Source: CG2-30-51-40 sp041753575
GTDB taxonomy: Bacteria > Desulfobacterota > DSM-4660 > Desulfatiglandales > Desulfatiglandaceae
Length of the DNA: 64,000 nucleotides
Direction: 5' to 3'
Assembly: GCA_041753575.1 (NCBI GenBank)
Contig: JBGSUA010000214.1
Coordinates: forward strand, 6,505 to 70,504
Shown here: positions 24,073-33,582 of the stretch, one piece after another
Layout of the letters: each line of letters opens with the position of its first letter
Position numbering within the stretch: position 1 is the stretch's first letter
Position numbers and translations under genes: made by a program
Notes under the pieces: model-generated
Told to the model about the DNA's origin: nothing
Seen by the model: only the letters and a program-made list of their open reading frames with translations
Databases searched by the model: none

Positions 24073-25734
24073 TTACTTCTTTTCAGGTATTACAACCGGT
24101 ATTTTTACCATAAAAGTTGTTCCCTTTCCAACCTCAGACTCAAAGGAGATACTGCCTCCCATCTTTTCCATGATAGAGTAGCTTACCCACAGCCCGAGTC
24201 CTGTTCCTTTACCCGGCTCTTTGGTGGTAAAGAAGGGATCAAAGACCCTCTTTTGCTTATCAGGTGCTATTCCAGGACCGGTATCCTTAATATCAACTAT
24301 TATTAAAGAATCCGTACGCCTTGACTTTATGTCAATTAATCCGTCCTTGCCTATCGCGTCAATCGCGTTACTAATTATGTTCAAAAATACCTGCTGTAGC
24401 TGAGATTGATCGCTGGCGATAACAGGAAGGTCAGCGGCAAAATCAGTTTTTATGCCTATGTTATTTATTCTGGCATAATTTGTAAGCAAGCCAATAGTCT
24501 GCCGGATGGTTGAATTGACATCCACGTCTTCCATCCTGGGCTCCATCTTTCTTGCATAGCCCAACATGCCGTGAACGACTTTTCTGGCTCGCTCCACGTG
24601 CTCCTCAATCTTTGCAATCGAGGCCTTTAGTTCCTCATAATTTTTGCAATTCCTGAGATCCTCTTCGTCAAGAAGGTCTTCCATCCATCCGGTCTTCTGA
24701 AGTATGACCGCAAGTGGATTGTTTATCTCGTGGGCAACTCCTGCGGCCATCTTTCCCAGGGCCGCAAGCTTATCTGATTGGACAAGGTGCGCATTGAGCT
24801 CCACCAATTTCTCGTCAGTTTCCCTTAGGCGCGCGACCGTAGCGCGGGTTATGAACAGTGTAACCAGGACAATAGCAAGGGCGCCCGCCAGAATAATCGC
24901 GATTTCTATATTCCTGGTGGCATAGAATGCGGCCATCTCTTCCTCTACTTCCTGAGCTATCACCAGAAGCCATTTATCGTTGTTCAGCCAGCTCCCGGCG
25001 TAGAGGATGGTCTTGCCCTTCTGATCAGCGCGTTCTAAGGTGGCAGTCTTGCCTCCAAAAAGTGAAGGATCAATATGAGATTTGTCAAGGATCTTGCCGC
25101 CGAAACGAGGCCTGGTCTGATAAAAGCCTTCGCTGTTTATTATGAATGCGTCACCGGTGCGACCCACCTGTGCCGCCTTTACTATCGCTCCGAAGACATC
25201 TGAGTCAATGGTAGCCCTGAGTATCCAGTTCAACTGGTTTTCCTGTCTCTTGACCGCGATTATGAAATGAGGTGTCTGCCTGAAACCCAAATATACATCG
25301 CTTATATAGGTCCCTTTTGTCATAACCTCACCAAACCATGGTTGCTGATAGTAGTTGAGTCCTGTAAGATCATAGGGTCCGACATAGGCGCTGTGTCTCC
25401 CGGCGTTATCTATTACACCCAGGTCAATGAACGCGCCTGCCCTCTGATTCATGACGGCGAATATGGCAGGGAGATTCTTCTCAAGGACAACCTGGTTGAA
25501 CTGATTGGTATCGGCCATGGCGGCAAGTATGGCGGTTCTTTCTTTCAGGAACAGATCCACCGCTTCGGCCTGTGTTCTGGCCCTGTAATAGATCTGCTCC
25601 TGAATTTTATCATGGTACATCCCTGAGAACTGAATGTATATGGTGCCGCCAAGGACCAAAAGAGGAGCAAGAGAAACCACCAGGGTAATCACCGTGATCT
25701 TTTTTCTCAGACCTGCATAAAGCGCATTTCTCAT
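24073..25734 (-). CDS. Membrane sensor histidine kinase with dCache-type sensor
   Basis: A 553-residue kinase. A first helix (about 14-32), a ~230-residue extracytoplasmic domain of the double-Cache type with YVGPYDL and ISDVYLGF, and a second helix (~275-297) precede the catalytic part. The H box is GVAHEINNPLAVI, the N box IISNAIDAIG, G1 DTGPGIAPD and G2 GTGLGLWVSY. Cache domains often bind small carboxylates or amino acids. It is clearly paralogous to the kinase at 33583-35307. The DASS transporter gene lies upstream on the same strand, so the signal might be its substrate; that is inference. Confidence 0.9.
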   Translation of the reverse strand: MRNALYAGLRKKITVITLVVSLAPLLVLGGTIYIQFSGMYHDKIQEQIYYRARTQAEAVDLFLKERTAILAAMADTNQFNQVVLEKNLPAIFAVMNQRAGAFIDLGVIDNAGRHSAYVGPYDLTGLNYYQQPWFGEVMTKGTYISDVYLGFRQTPHFIIAVKRQENQLNWILRATIDSDVFGAIVKAAQVGRTGDAFIINSEGFYQTRPRFGGKILDKSHIDPSLFGGKTATLERADQKGKTILYAGSWLNNDKWLLVIAQEVEEEMAAFYATRNIEIAIILAGALAIVLVTLFITRATVARLRETDEKLVELNAHLVQSDKLAALGKMAAGVAHEINNPLAVILQKTGWMEDLLDEEDLRNCKNYEELKASIAKIEEHVERARKVVHGMLGYARKMEPRMEDVDVNSTIRQTIGLLTNYARINNIGIKTDFAADLPVIASDQSQLQQVFLNIISNAIDAIGKDGLIDIKSRRTDSLIIVDIKDTGPGIAPDKQKRVFDPFFTTKEPGKGTGLGLWVSYSIMEKMGGSISFESEVGKGTTFMVKIPVVIPEKK

Positions 25735-25770
25735 CAGCTCATCCTTCTACCCTTCCAAACACGCCGGTAC

Positions 25771-25784
25771 TTTATATGAAAATA
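25771..25784. repeat. Short end fragment of the dispersed repeat
   Basis: TTTATATGAAAATA equals the outer end of the dispersed repeat copies at 36244 and 6591. Only this end is present, followed by a C-rich stretch that forms the adjacent hairpin. It could be a remnant or a chance match. Confidence 0.35.
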
Positions 25785-25799
25785 CCTCCCCCTCCCTCT

Positions 25800-25820
25800 A
25801 TCCCTCGCCGGGGGAGGGAT
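25800..25820 (-). terminator. Hairpin after the DASS transporter gene
   Basis: ATCCCTC (25800-25806) and GAGGGAT (25814-25820) form a 7-bp stem with a 7-base loop, 7 bp past the transporter stop on the minus strand. There is no T run after it. It could weaken transcription into the kinase-regulator pair or protect the mRNA end. Confidence 0.4.
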
Positions 25821-25826
25821 GGGGGG

Positions 25827-27485
25827 TCACTTCATTACAGGCCATGACATGAACTGCCAGTAGCCGAATATGGTCCAGAACCAGAGAACGAGCCATGCGA
25901 TTACGGTAACAGGAAGGCCGTACTTCACGAAATCCATAATATCCAGAAGTCTCTCGCCTGTCACCGGATCCTTTCCCATTCCAAAAGCGATGGCGTTGTT
26001 TGGTGTTCCAACGACAAGGAAGTTTGCAAAGGAAGATGAAAAGGCGCACGCAAGACCCAGCTTCCACACATGAACGCCACTCAAGGCGGCCATGGGGAGC
26101 ACTATTGGACCCAGCGCAGCAACCGTTGCTCCGTCGCTCATGAAGTTTGTCATGGTTCCGGTCAGAATGCTCACGCCTACCGCAAGCATATCACCCTTGG
26201 CCATGAAATCCGGCAGGAGGTCCACAAAGCTTGTCGCCAACCAGAGGGCTCCACCAGTGAACTTCAAGGCCGTTCCCATGGCTGTTGCTGCAGCGTAGAG
26301 ACCTACCACGTCGAAGGCTACTCCCTCCTGCACATCATCCCAGGTTATTATTCGGGAGAGAAACATGGCCATGACCGCGTAAAGAGTGGGGCCTCCCAGT
26401 CCAGAGTGTTCGCCAAGTATTACCCATGCTGCCACAAGGGTCACAAGGATGAAGGCCATTATGGCCTCTTTTCCTCCAAACTTGGGCATCCTCGCCACCT
26501 CTGATTTTACCACCTCGCTTGGATTGATATCCTTGACCGCGAACCTGGGCTTGAGTCTGAGGTACATATAGGCTCCAATCAGGACACCGCAGACGGGCAC
26601 AAATGGAAAGCCATACTTCATCCATTCCAGGAATGTGATCGGGAATCCCTGATTAACTAAATAGCCAACCATAATGGCGTTTCTTCCCCCCGCCGCAGGA
26701 GAGCCGGGCCCTCCGTGGTTGGCCGCAAAGCATATTCCCAGCAGTAGGAAAATGGCCAGGGCACGATCCTTTTCAACCCCGTAAATCCTGCATGTTACCT
26801 TATAGACGCCAAGCAGTACCGGGATAAGCAGTGCGACAAGGGCGTGCTCAGAGAGAAAGCTTGCGCAAATGGCTATAAGGGGCATGAAAACAAAAGCAAA
26901 GCCCTTGGAGCTGTGAATGCGGCTCAGCAGTATCAGGCCGATACGTTTGTCAAGTCCGGTCTTGGCAACCCCGACTGCCACCACAAGGATCCCGAATATA
27001 AAAAGGACCGCATCACTCATGTATGACTTACCTATCTCTTCCATGGGAAGGATACTGAAAACATATAAGGCTACTGCAACCAGAATGTCCGTAGCTCCCA
27101 GGGGAAGAGCCTCAGTGCCCCAGAAAAGCACTGCAATGCAGAAGATCAGCAGCATTACCTTGGCGAGCTGTGCCGCCTGTGTATTGGTCATAAGGGGTTT
27201 GGCGTGTTTATCGGAGGGGGTCTGCCCTTTCTGAGCTGCCTTGAAGGAATCGGGTCTAAGTTTCTTGTTAACGCTGTCGGTGACCGTCTTGCAATCAGCC
27301 GGAAGGGAGTAACCGGATGGTTTTTCCATGCTCACAAGGCCCAACATGCCCTGTGGAGGGGGCATTATGACCAGAACAATAAAAAGAGCTATCGCCGGAA
27401 AGAGTATCATGGGCTTATAGCCCGGTCTGCTTTTCCAGAAACCGCCTTTTTCAGCGGATGTCATTACTCCTGAATGATTTGCCAT
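25827..27485 (-). CDS. DASS/SLC13-family anion transporter
   Basis: A 552-residue membrane protein with about 12 helices, longer than average through an N-terminal soluble insert (about 50-105). It has NHGGPGSPAAGGRNAI (~250-265) and a second half with TMTNFMSDGATVAALGP and VVGTPNNAIAFGMG. These are the paired motifs of divalent anion:Na+ symporters (dicarboxylates, sulfate or related anions). The exact substrate cannot be read from sequence. AGGAGG precedes the ATG. A sensor kinase-regulator pair follows. A 15-bp palindrome (27652-27666) lies in its upstream region. Confidence 0.88.
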   Translation of the reverse strand: MANHSGVMTSAEKGGFWKSRPGYKPMILFPAIALFIVLVIMPPPQGMLGLVSMEKPSGYSLPADCKTVTDSVNKKLRPDSFKAAQKGQTPSDKHAKPLMTNTQAAQLAKVMLLIFCIAVLFWGTEALPLGATDILVAVALYVFSILPMEEIGKSYMSDAVLFIFGILVVAVGVAKTGLDKRIGLILLSRIHSSKGFAFVFMPLIAICASFLSEHALVALLIPVLLGVYKVTCRIYGVEKDRALAIFLLLGICFAANHGGPGSPAAGGRNAIMVGYLVNQGFPITFLEWMKYGFPFVPVCGVLIGAYMYLRLKPRFAVKDINPSEVVKSEVARMPKFGGKEAIMAFILVTLVAAWVILGEHSGLGGPTLYAVMAMFLSRIITWDDVQEGVAFDVVGLYAAATAMGTALKFTGGALWLATSFVDLLPDFMAKGDMLAVGVSILTGTMTNFMSDGATVAALGPIVLPMAALSGVHVWKLGLACAFSSSFANFLVVGTPNNAIAFGMGKDPVTGERLLDIMDFVKYGLPVTVIAWLVLWFWTIFGYWQFMSWPVMK

Positions 27486-27651
27486 ATTGGCCTCCTTGCC
27501 TTCTCAAATGATTAGCCTGCGGATTGATAAGGCAAGTGACATGCCAAAAGCACTTTGGAAATCCTTGAGTCTAACTAGCTAATATTTTTATTTTTTATTT
27601 GGATGAATCAAGGATGTGCCCATAGCCTTGGAAGGACCTGTGTCAGTCTTT

Positions 27652-27666
27652 TTTACAGCCTGTAAA
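27652..27666. promoter_or_regulatory. 15-bp palindrome upstream of the DASS transporter
   Basis: TTTACAGCCTGTAAA is a perfect palindrome around a central base. An almost identical sequence (TTTACAACCTGTAAA) is found at 39563-39577, ahead of the CBS/universal-stress/kinase operon. It may be an operator of a shared regulator. Confidence 0.4.
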
Positions 27667-27676
27667 GGCCTGACCT

Positions 27677-30280
27677 TCATTTCATACTGTCTGCCAGAAG
27701 CGCTGCTATGTCGGCATTCATCTTGGCTCTGTAATGTTCCACGGAGTTTGCCCTCAACATGATCATGTCGAGCTGGCGGGTGTGAATGGTCAGATAGCCC
27801 AGGGCCCTGAGCCTTGCCTTCATGAACTCAATATCGCGTTCCTCAAGGCGGGCCATGAGGGTATCTTCCTTCACGGATATCCTGAAACTAAGTTCCTCCA
27901 GAATATCGCCTACGAAGAAGACTCTTTTTATCTTTCTTTCAAGATCAGCCGCGCCGCCCTTGAAGACAAAGCTGATGTAGTTCTCGCTGGATCTTTCGCT
28001 CACGAGGGTCTCAATCGTGGAGAAATGAAATCCCAGCCGCGAGGTCAAGCTGCAATAATTTTTTGAAATCATGAAATAATTGCGATTCCCATAATTGGAT
28101 TTTACTCCTGTGACAAGGGATGTATTGGCTGTGGCCTGAAACATTATGGACATAATGCCTTTTCCATCAACCGGTGGAGGCCCTTCCCATGGGAACGCGC
28201 TTATGCCGTCCCAGATTGCACGCATTGGTATGGAGACGATGTTTGCGAGGTTCACATGCCTGCCGTCCACCTCTTCAATGAAGCCGTCATCCAGGTTCAA
28301 GATCCACCATTGCATGGGGACATCACAGACAAGCTGCTTGCTGGATCTTTCAGGAAATTTATGCCTTTTTCCGAATTCAAACATCTCCTGGACGGCCTTT
28401 TCATGGGAGAATCGGGTGATATCGTGAAATGTCCTGCACCGGTCAGGCGAAAATACCGGCGAGTCAGGATCAAGAAGGTTGAGGGGCACTATATGTTGGG
28501 ATGCCCCTTTGAGGGCCTCAAATACCGGGCTTCCCTCCATAAGAGCCTTCCTTTTTACAGGTTTTTCTTTGGGAAGCTCAATTCTTCCTCTGTAGATAAC
28601 ACGTGATTCCGCATCCACGGTCACTTCCGTCTGGTCTTTCAAAGCCTCAAGGGCGCCCTTGACGCTGAAAAGGGCGGGCACTCCGAATTCCCTTGCGACA
28701 TTTCCAAGATGTCCCGCGAGGCTCCCCTGCTCTGTTATTACAGCCGAGGCTCTGGGAAGAAGTGGCGCCCATCTGGGAAGAGACTGCTCGGCAACGAGCA
28801 CCCCTCCTTGCGGGAAAGAGAGGGCATCCATATCCTTTCTCACGATGAATACCTGTCCTGTTCCGGTGCCCGCGCCGGCGGTGATCCCTCCCGTCAATAG
28901 CACCCTTTCTTTGTCCTCCTCTCTTATCTGAGGCGGTATGCCGGATTCCGCCTCCATTTTTTGCTGAAGGGGCCTTGACTGCAGAAAGACAATCTTTCCC
29001 TGTATATTCAGGGCCCATTCGATATCCTGTGCCGTTCCGTAATACTGCTCGAGTCTGTCTGCGATCCGGGCTATCTCCTGGGCCTGTTGATCAGTCAGGG
29101 AAGGCTTTTCAGCTTCATCACCCGTCACCTCGATTCGGCATACTCCCTCATCGGGATAGCAGAGGAACTTGTTTTCCTTCCGGGCGATGTCCTTCCTTAC
29201 CGGATTGTCCTTTTCCCTTGAGATCATGAAGGTATCAACGGCGCTTGATCCGTCCACAACGGATTTTGGGAGACCCAGGACCGAGTTGATGACGACATCG
29301 CTTTCACTGCTTCGAAGAGGATTTCTCGAATAGGCCACTCCTCCCGCCTGTGCCTCAACCATGGCAAGACACCCTACGCACATGGCCACATCCTCATCCC
29401 TAATGCCCCTGTTGAGGCGATAGGATACTGCGGTAAGCCCGTATTTGCTCGCGATGATTTCTCTGTAGGCTTGAAAAAGGCTTTCCCTGCGCACATTGAG
29501 GAGGGATTTGTACTGACCGGCAAAGGAAGCCCCCTTTGCGTCCTCTCCCAGGGCGCTGCTTCTCATTGCAACGGCAACATTTCCTGAGACCTTTTGTTCA
29601 AGCAGGCCGTAATGATCCTCAATAGCCTTTTCAAGGCCGGGCGGCATAGGGGAGCGCATGATAAGCTGCTGGATCGCGGCGCTCAGGGTGAAGAGTTCTT
29701 CAAGCCGGCTTGCGTCCGCCGCCTGGATCATTCTGTCCACCTCGGATTGAAGACCTCCACTCTCCATGAAAACATAGTAGGCCTGAGCGGTGATGACGAA
29801 TCCCTCCGGCACATTAAGTTCCAGCCGGTTTTTCATCTCTCCCAGATTCGCCATCTTTCCTCCAACCAGGTCGGCCATGTTTCTGTCAATCTCATCCAGA
29901 GAAATGACGAGCGGGCCTGTGTCGGCATGGGAGCTTGAAGCCAGAAAGGGGTTTATCTGTTTTTGTATTTCCTTGAAGCGATCAAAGAGTCGCTGATAGG
30001 GTCCGGGTGCCAGCTCATTGAGGTGTTTTGCTATCTGAAAGACGCTTGCCGCGACGGATGTGCAGCGGGCCCTTACAAAGTGCATACCGAACGGCCAGGA
30101 ACCCTTGAGTGCCTCCTCCATCTCGGCCATGATCTCAAGGGCCCTGTTGTTGGCGTTCAAGAGAAGTTTGAATTGATGGTAGCGGGCCCTGAAGTCTATC
30201 CTCAGCTCTTCGGCATCCAGGGCCTCGCCCTTTTCACTTCTTCCGGAAAACGCCGCTCGCAGCTTCTGAATAAGCCCCAT
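27677..30280 (-). CDS. PEP-synthase/PPDK-like protein with swivelling domain
   Basis: An 867-residue protein, or 870 if GTG 30289 is used. After a helical N-terminus (to ~125), a PPDK-type ATP-grasp domain follows, with GGKMANLGEM (~143-152), AMRSSALGEDAKGASFAGQY and IEWALNIQGKIVFLQSRPLQ. Next is a phosphohistidine swivelling domain with GSLAGHLGNVAREFGVPAL, His at ~527. The PEP/pyruvate-binding barrel of true PEP synthase is not recognisable in the last ~300 residues. It therefore probably transfers phosphate to something other than pyruvate, or is regulatory. It lies 21 bp from the unknown membrane protein and TauE genes, so it may be tied to that transport system. Confidence 0.8.
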   Translation of the reverse strand: MGLIQKLRAAFSGRSEKGEALDAEELRIDFRARYHQFKLLLNANNRALEIMAEMEEALKGSWPFGMHFVRARCTSVAASVFQIAKHLNELAPGPYQRLFDRFKEIQKQINPFLASSSHADTGPLVISLDEIDRNMADLVGGKMANLGEMKNRLELNVPEGFVITAQAYYVFMESGGLQSEVDRMIQAADASRLEELFTLSAAIQQLIMRSPMPPGLEKAIEDHYGLLEQKVSGNVAVAMRSSALGEDAKGASFAGQYKSLLNVRRESLFQAYREIIASKYGLTAVSYRLNRGIRDEDVAMCVGCLAMVEAQAGGVAYSRNPLRSSESDVVINSVLGLPKSVVDGSSAVDTFMISREKDNPVRKDIARKENKFLCYPDEGVCRIEVTGDEAEKPSLTDQQAQEIARIADRLEQYYGTAQDIEWALNIQGKIVFLQSRPLQQKMEAESGIPPQIREEDKERVLLTGGITAGAGTGTGQVFIVRKDMDALSFPQGGVLVAEQSLPRWAPLLPRASAVITEQGSLAGHLGNVAREFGVPALFSVKGALEALKDQTEVTVDAESRVIYRGRIELPKEKPVKRKALMEGSPVFEALKGASQHIVPLNLLDPDSPVFSPDRCRTFHDITRFSHEKAVQEMFEFGKRHKFPERSSKQLVCDVPMQWWILNLDDGFIEEVDGRHVNLANIVSIPMRAIWDGISAFPWEGPPPVDGKGIMSIMFQATANTSLVTGVKSNYGNRNYFMISKNYCSLTSRLGFHFSTIETLVSERSSENYISFVFKGGAADLERKIKRVFFVGDILEELSFRISVKEDTLMARLEERDIEFMKARLRALGYLTIHTRQLDMIMLRANSVEHYRAKMNADIAALLADSMK

Positions 30281-30301
30281 GGGCTCCACTATCCTATTTT
30301 G

Positions 30302-30988
30302 TTAATGTCCGATTTTAAGGCCCAAACCCTCAAAGAGGAGCATGATCCCGAATCCATACCATACGGTATATATGACGTAGAAAAGAAGAGAGAATATAAC
30401 TATCCCGTAACGGTCGCCGATCTTCTGGGGCTCAATCGTATAATAGTTATAGGCGGTCTCAACCGCCTTCTTCAGCACGAGGGAAATGGCGTCCGCTTCC
30501 TTGAACATCTTCTTGTCCTTGAAATCGCCGATCATCCCCCTGAATGACTTCCACCAGTTGTAAAGCACCTGCCGCTCATTGTAACCGTACTTCTTGGAAA
30601 CCGCATCCCCTTTATTGGCATACATGGCGTCCGCGTCGGCAAGGCAGGCGCTTAAGAGAGATGCCATATCGCCGATGACGGTAATGGTCTTATCCTTTAC
30701 TTCGGCCTTTGCCCCCGCGGAGGTATAGAGGAGGGCCGTCTGCTGCGCCTGCTCCGCGCTGTCCATTGAAAAGGAAGAGGTTATCTCTTTTCCTTTGAAC
30801 GCAAGGGACTTTTCCTGCGCCTCCGGAATGTAATAGGCTGAACCCTTGGATATTGAATTGTATAGGTTGTCAAGATAATCCAGGCCGTTTCTGCCGTTGA
30901 ATACAGGCGAGAAGAATATGATGAGGACCACCGTAAAGGTAATCATCAGCCCCAGACCTCTATAAAACTGACTCTTGTGAGCAATCAT
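30302..30988 (-). CDS. Uncharacterised membrane protein with extracytoplasmic domain
   Basis: I do not recognise the family of this 228-residue protein. It has one N-terminal helix (LGLMITFTVVLIIFFSPVF), a ~150-residue hydrophilic middle likely outside the cytoplasm, and a C-terminal helix (IVIFSLLFYVIYTVWYGFGI) with a short tail. The middle contains MDSAEQAQQTALLYTSAGA and many Lys/Tyr. ATG 30988 has GAGGT upstream and is preferred over an upstream start inside the TauE gene. It is 11 bp from the tauE stop and 21 bp from the PEP-synthase-like gene, so the three probably form a unit. Confidence 0.7.
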   Translation of the reverse strand: MIAHKSQFYRGLGLMITFTVVLIIFFSPVFNGRNGLDYLDNLYNSISKGSAYYIPEAQEKSLAFKGKEITSSFSMDSAEQAQQTALLYTSAGAKAEVKDKTITVIGDMASLLSACLADADAMYANKGDAVSKKYGYNERQVLYNWWKSFRGMIGDFKDKKMFKEADAISLVLKKAVETAYNYYTIEPQKIGDRYGIVIFSLLFYVIYTVWYGFGIMLLFEGLGLKIGH

Positions 30989-30999
30989 GAGCGCACCTC

Positions 31000-32283
31000 T
31001 TATCCCTTGAGTGTTTTTATATTCTTGAAAAAGGTTCCAATAACCCACACACCGAAGCAGCCAATCACTATAAAGAAGGCCCAGATTCCTATCTGGTCCA
31101 GGACAAGTGTCGTCTGCTTGGATAGAGGTATCACCTTCAAATCAGCGAGTTTCCCGGGAAGGGCAAAGATCCTGTTTACAAAACCGGCCATGACTGCCAG
31201 GGCGTAAAAACCGCGGATCGTTATTCCCTTTACCACCTTTGTCACCATAGCTCCGAGCTGGATACCCACGAGAGATCCCAGAAGCATGCCCATGGCGAGG
31301 GTATAGAATATAAATCCGTATATCGCATACTGGGATATGGAGGCATATCCTGCGGTGAAAACGATCTGAAAGATGTCTGTTCCGACGGTAGTCAGGGAGG
31401 AAACCCCCAGCATATACACGAAGATCGGGAAGGTAAGGAATCCGCCGCCCACTCCCATGATTCCTGCCGCCAGGCCGACAAGCGCCCCGCTCAGCACCAG
31501 GAAGACCCACGAAATACTCCTTCCTCCGGGGGTAAAATCATGATCGAATTTCACCATTGGCGGTATCTTTATAGCTTGGAGTTTCTTTGGAAGCGATCCT
31601 ATGTCAGCCCCTTCATCCTTTCCGTGCGCGCCTCCGTGAGCGGAGCCTGAAGCACTTTCGATTTTCCTGGCCTTGAGGAAATCCATTAGGGAATATATGC
31701 CGAGGAAGCCAAGCATCACAGAATAGATGGTGGTTATGAAGGCGTCGCTCAGAATAGGATTTATCTCATAAAGCACCCTGTTGAGCACTCCGCCGGCAGT
31801 CGCCCCGATTATGGCCCCTATTATAAATACCAAGGCAAGGGGAACAGAGACGTTGCCCATCTTTCTGTGAATGACGCTTCCCATTATGGCCTTGGCGAAG
31901 ATATGAAAAAGATCCGTCCCGACAGCGAGGATACCCTTTATGCCCGCGCTCATGAGAGCCGGCGCTATGATAAAGCCTCCTCCTGCGCCTATGGCTCCGG
32001 TTATGAGCCCGGCTCCAAGCCCGATAAGGATGGAGACCAAAAAGATCCCGAAAGAATAAAAGGCCGGTGTGTATGCTTCTTTGCCGCCAAGCATCTTTGG
32101 AAGTGCCCCTGCGATCTCATCGGCGAATGCAACGCCCCCGATGATGGCCGGAATGGTCAACAGTCCCAGTATGATGAGTCGTTTTCTATCACCCATGATG
32201 GTGCTTGAAACATCTATCTCCCATTTGGCATGGGCCCTCGCGCCCATCATCATAAAATGTCCCCACGATCTGAAAAAACCCAT
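31000..32283 (-). CDS. TauE/SafE-family permease
   Basis: A 427-residue membrane protein with two repeated halves. The first is marked by GLGAGLITGAIGAGGGFII (~90-108), the second by GLAAGIMGVGGGFLTFPIF (~268-286). This is the TauE/SafE duplication. The family moves sulfite, sulfonates, sulfoacetate or other organosulfur anions and related compounds. A His/Gly-rich cytoplasmic loop (SAHGGAHGKDEG, ~210) joins the halves and is a candidate metal or regulatory segment. In a sulfur-metabolising anaerobe sulfite handling is plausible but unproven. A receiver protein gene lies immediately upstream. Confidence 0.87.
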   Translation of the reverse strand: MGFFRSWGHFMMMGARAHAKWEIDVSSTIMGDRKRLIILGLLTIPAIIGGVAFADEIAGALPKMLGGKEAYTPAFYSFGIFLVSILIGLGAGLITGAIGAGGGFIIAPALMSAGIKGILAVGTDLFHIFAKAIMGSVIHRKMGNVSVPLALVFIIGAIIGATAGGVLNRVLYEINPILSDAFITTIYSVMLGFLGIYSLMDFLKARKIESASGSAHGGAHGKDEGADIGSLPKKLQAIKIPPMVKFDHDFTPGGRSISWVFLVLSGALVGLAAGIMGVGGGFLTFPIFVYMLGVSSLTTVGTDIFQIVFTAGYASISQYAIYGFIFYTLAMGMLLGSLVGIQLGAMVTKVVKGITIRGFYALAVMAGFVNRIFALPGKLADLKVIPLSKQTTLVLDQIGIWAFFIVIGCFGVWVIGTFFKNIKTLKG

Positions 32284-32339
32284 TTGCTCAATGCTCCTTT
32301 CTCAAAATTGGCTTATTGCGGTTACTGGATTTCTTGATT

Positions 32340-32762
32340 TCAAGCTCCCGTTTTTGTCATTTTTCTTATCTTTTCCTCGTGGACGAATTTCTTCTTGAAG
32401 GCGTCCTGGACCTTGTAAAGAAGCTCATCAATCTCCATGGGTTTCATGAGATAATCAAAGGCCCCCAGTTCCATGCCCTGTATCGCCACCTCCACGTTGG
32501 CATGACCGGTCAGCATTATTACCTCTGTAAGAGGGTGCCTTCGCTTTATCTCCCTCAGGGCCTCTATGCCGTCCATGCCCGGCATTTTGACGTCCAGAAC
32601 CACCACATCCACGGAATTGTTATCAAGAAAATCAAGGGCCTCTAGGCCGCTTCCTACGCCGGTTGCCTCTACGCTACGCCTCTTCATTCTCTTGACGAGC
32701 GTGTCCAGAAATTCAGTCTCATCGTCCACGAAAAGAACCTTGAAGGATTCCAATTGGTTCAA
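32340..32762 (-). CDS. Stand-alone receiver, third of a tandem set
   Basis: A 140-residue receiver-only protein. Key residues are the acidic pair FVDDETE, Asp in VVVLDVKMPGMDG, Thr in IMLTGHANVE and Lys in LMKPMEID. The start is probably TTG 32762, overlapping the upstream receiver stop as TTGA; an alternative TTG lies three codons in. It is most like the receivers at 33148 and 23568. Having no output domain, it may regulate a neighbour such as the TauE permease by direct contact. Confidence 0.88.
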   Translation of the reverse strand: MNQLESFKVLFVDDETEFLDTLVKRMKRRSVEATGVGSGLEALDFLDNNSVDVVVLDVKMPGMDGIEALREIKRRHPLTEVIMLTGHANVEVAIQGMELGAFDYLMKPMEIDELLYKVQDAFKKKFVHEEKIRKMTKTGA

Positions 32763-33133
32763 ACCTCCTTTGCTGCCGTCTTACGTATCATATCAAGGAG
32801 CTCCTCAAGCTCACACGGCTTGGTGAGATAACCTGAAGCTCCGAGGGCGATACCGTCCCTGGCGGCCTGGGCAGAGCCGTGCCCCGTCAGCATGATTACC
32901 TTAAGGTCGGGAGCCATTTTCTTGAAGATCTTGAGCACCTCGATGCCGTCCATGTCTTCCATCTTCAGATCAAGCACCGCCAAGTCAAAGTCCTGGCCTC
33001 TCAGGGCCTTTATGCCATCGGAGCCGCTGTATGCCTTGGTAACGTCCATATTCCTGCGCCTGAGCCTGTTTGCCAGGACGTCAACATATGCCTCTTCATC
33101 ATCCACAAGGAGAAGTTTGATCTGATCGGACAT
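32759..33133 (-). CDS. Stand-alone receiver, second of a tandem set
   Basis: A 124-residue receiver domain and little else. It keeps LLVDDEEA, the acceptor Asp in LAVLDLKMEDMDG, Thr in IMLTGHGSAQ and Lys in YLTKPCELEE. It is more diverged from its two neighbours than they are from each other. It lies 14 bp after the receiver at 33148 and overlaps the next one by four bases. This indicates co-translation of three receivers from one mRNA. Confidence 0.88.
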   Translation of the reverse strand: MSDQIKLLLVDDEEAYVDVLANRLRRRNMDVTKAYSGSDGIKALRGQDFDLAVLDLKMEDMDGIEVLKIFKKMAPDLKVIMLTGHGSAQAARDGIALGASGYLTKPCELEELLDMIRKTAAKEV

Positions 33134-33147
33134 CGCGCATCACCCTG

Positions 33148-33579
33148 TCAGGTCCGCCGTGAGGTTATCTCCTTAAGACGAGCCTCGATAATCTTGTGCT
33201 CCTGCTGTCTCTTCCTGGCTGCAGCCTCCTGGACCTTTCCCATGAGGACATCCATTTCGCAAGGCTTCATCAGATAATCAAAGGCGCCTATCTTCATTCC
33301 CTCAATGGCGGTTTCAACGGTTGCATGCCCTGTCAGCATAACGACCTCAATAAGCGGGTAGAACCGCTTTATCTCCCTAAGGGTATCAATGCCGTCCATG
33401 CCGGGCATCTTGACATCCAGAATGATAACCTCCACCGACTGATCCTTAGCCAGCGCGTCCAGGGCCTCCTTACCGCTGAAGGCGCTGGTCACAACTAAAT
33501 CCCTCTTGGTAAGGCGCTTTGTCATGGTCTCAACAAAAGGCACCTCATCGTCCACCAGCATCACCTTTGCCAATGCCAT
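33148..33579 (-). CDS. Stand-alone receiver, first of a tandem set
   Basis: A 143-residue receiver with a short helical tail. It shows MLVDDEVPF, Asp in VIILDVKMPGMDG, Thr in VMLTGHATVE and Lys in LMKPCEMDV. Its start is 3 bp past the sensor kinase stop, so it is the direct partner of that kinase. The tail (AARKRQQEHKIIEARLKEI) is predicted helical and may mediate contacts. Confidence 0.9.
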   Translation of the reverse strand: MALAKVMLVDDEVPFVETMTKRLTKRDLVVTSAFSGKEALDALAKDQSVEVIILDVKMPGMDGIDTLREIKRFYPLIEVVMLTGHATVETAIEGMKIGAFDYLMKPCEMDVLMGKVQEAAARKRQQEHKIIEARLKEITSRRT

Positions 33580-33582
33580 GTG

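Noticed and set aside
24064..24077. 14-bp sequence TTATTGCGGTTACT also present near 32312
   Set aside because: A 14-mer repeat is expected by chance several times in a window this size, and it is neither palindromic nor consistently placed.
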